From JBCBST01 sp039819115 (GTDB lineage: Bacteria; Bacteroidota; Rhodothermia; Balneolales; Balneolaceae), in NCBI GenBank assembly GCA_039819115.1, contig JBCBST010000070.1, positions 1 to 16,740 on the forward strand: 16,740 nucleotides of DNA. Reading direction: 5' to 3'. The notes beneath the pieces were generated by a model that had not been told where the DNA came from, ran no database searches, and was given only the letters and a program-made list of their open reading frames with translations. Shown piece after piece: positions 16,570-16,740 of the stretch (position 1 is the first letter of the stretch; every line of letters starts with the position of its first letter). The position numbers and the translations under genes were made by a program.

Positions 16570-16740
16570 ACCGCTCTCCATTTTTTCAGAAATACCGGCC
16601 AGAAAACCAACAGACCAGGTAAAATGATGAGTTTGAATCCGAACCCGGTTTGCTCGGCGTTCTTATCCACCCTACCCAACCCCTTTATCAGAAATAAAAC
16701 GGCAAACAGGAATCCGCTTGCGAGGTATATGCTCCCCACG
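16566..16740 (-). CDS. C-terminal part of a small membrane protein (cut by the window edge)
   Basis: An open frame enters from the right edge and gives 57 residues before TGA at 16566-16568. It shows one hydrophobic helix (about 1-20, VGSIYLASGFLFAV...), a polar loop (GRVDKNAEQTG) and a second helix (about 36-51, LIILPGLLVFWPVF) ending in the basic KKWRAV. I do not recognise the family. The TGA overlaps the ATG of the 31-residue peptide, so it is the upstream member of the same operon. The N-terminus and any further genes lie beyond the window. Confidence 0.7.
   Translation of the reverse strand, partial: VGSIYLASGFLFAVLFLIKGLGRVDKNAEQTGFGFKLIILPGLLVFWPVFLKKWRAV

Overview
The window looks like chromosomal DNA of a Bacteroidota-type bacterium, most probably of the Balneolota/Rhodothermota branch (for example a Balneolaceae relative). 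The evidence is a one-protein hybrid two-component sensor (periplasmic propeller, kinase, receiver and AraC-type DNA-binding domain), a very large secreted protein ending in a type IX secretion (T9SS) sorting domain of the 'QNYPNPFNPST' type, a small protein with a PID-CTERM-like tail, and rather poor Shine-Dalgarno sequences. The lineage is inferred from protein style only.

Layout, left to right. (1) 1-3138 is a housekeeping block on the + strand: the tail of an unrecognised gene, rsmA (16S rRNA dimethyltransferase) with a TTG start, then groES-groEL closed by a double-hairpin terminator. An inverted repeat with CIRCE-like geometry but a different sequence lies in front of groES. (2) 3289-8175 is a signalling block: a 1413-residue membrane hybrid sensor-regulator on the - strand, divergent from a stand-alone receiver-domain protein on the + strand. 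(3) 8402-14546 is a surface-protein block on the + strand: a 1894-residue secreted protein assembled from beta-helix, RTX-like, jelly-roll and T9SS sorting modules, then a 73-residue PID-CTERM-type small protein and a strong intrinsic terminator. (4) 14580-16740 is a tightly coupled - strand operon of membrane proteins that runs off the right edge. In transcription order it holds the C-terminus of a two-helix membrane protein, a 31-residue single-helix peptide, a ferric-reductase-like/Rieske fusion, and a membrane-anchored protein with a striking Cys/His motif. Each junction overlaps by 4 to 10 nt.

How it may fit together. The sensor and receiver sit beside the giant T9SS protein, as hybrid sensors often sit beside the surface systems they control, but no SusC/SusD pair or glycoside hydrolase is in the window, so the regulatory target is inferred. 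The right-hand operon looks like a membrane electron-transfer module (heme-binding transmembrane domain plus 2Fe-2S centre) with two small membrane subunits and a Cys-motif partner whose function I do not recognise.

No tRNA, rRNA, CRISPR array, insertion sequence or integrase was seen. No gene-free stretch exceeds 300 bases. The longest gaps (3059-3288, 7531-7776 and 8176-8401) hold, respectively, a terminator, a divergent regulatory region with one perfect inverted repeat, and nothing I can assign with confidence.
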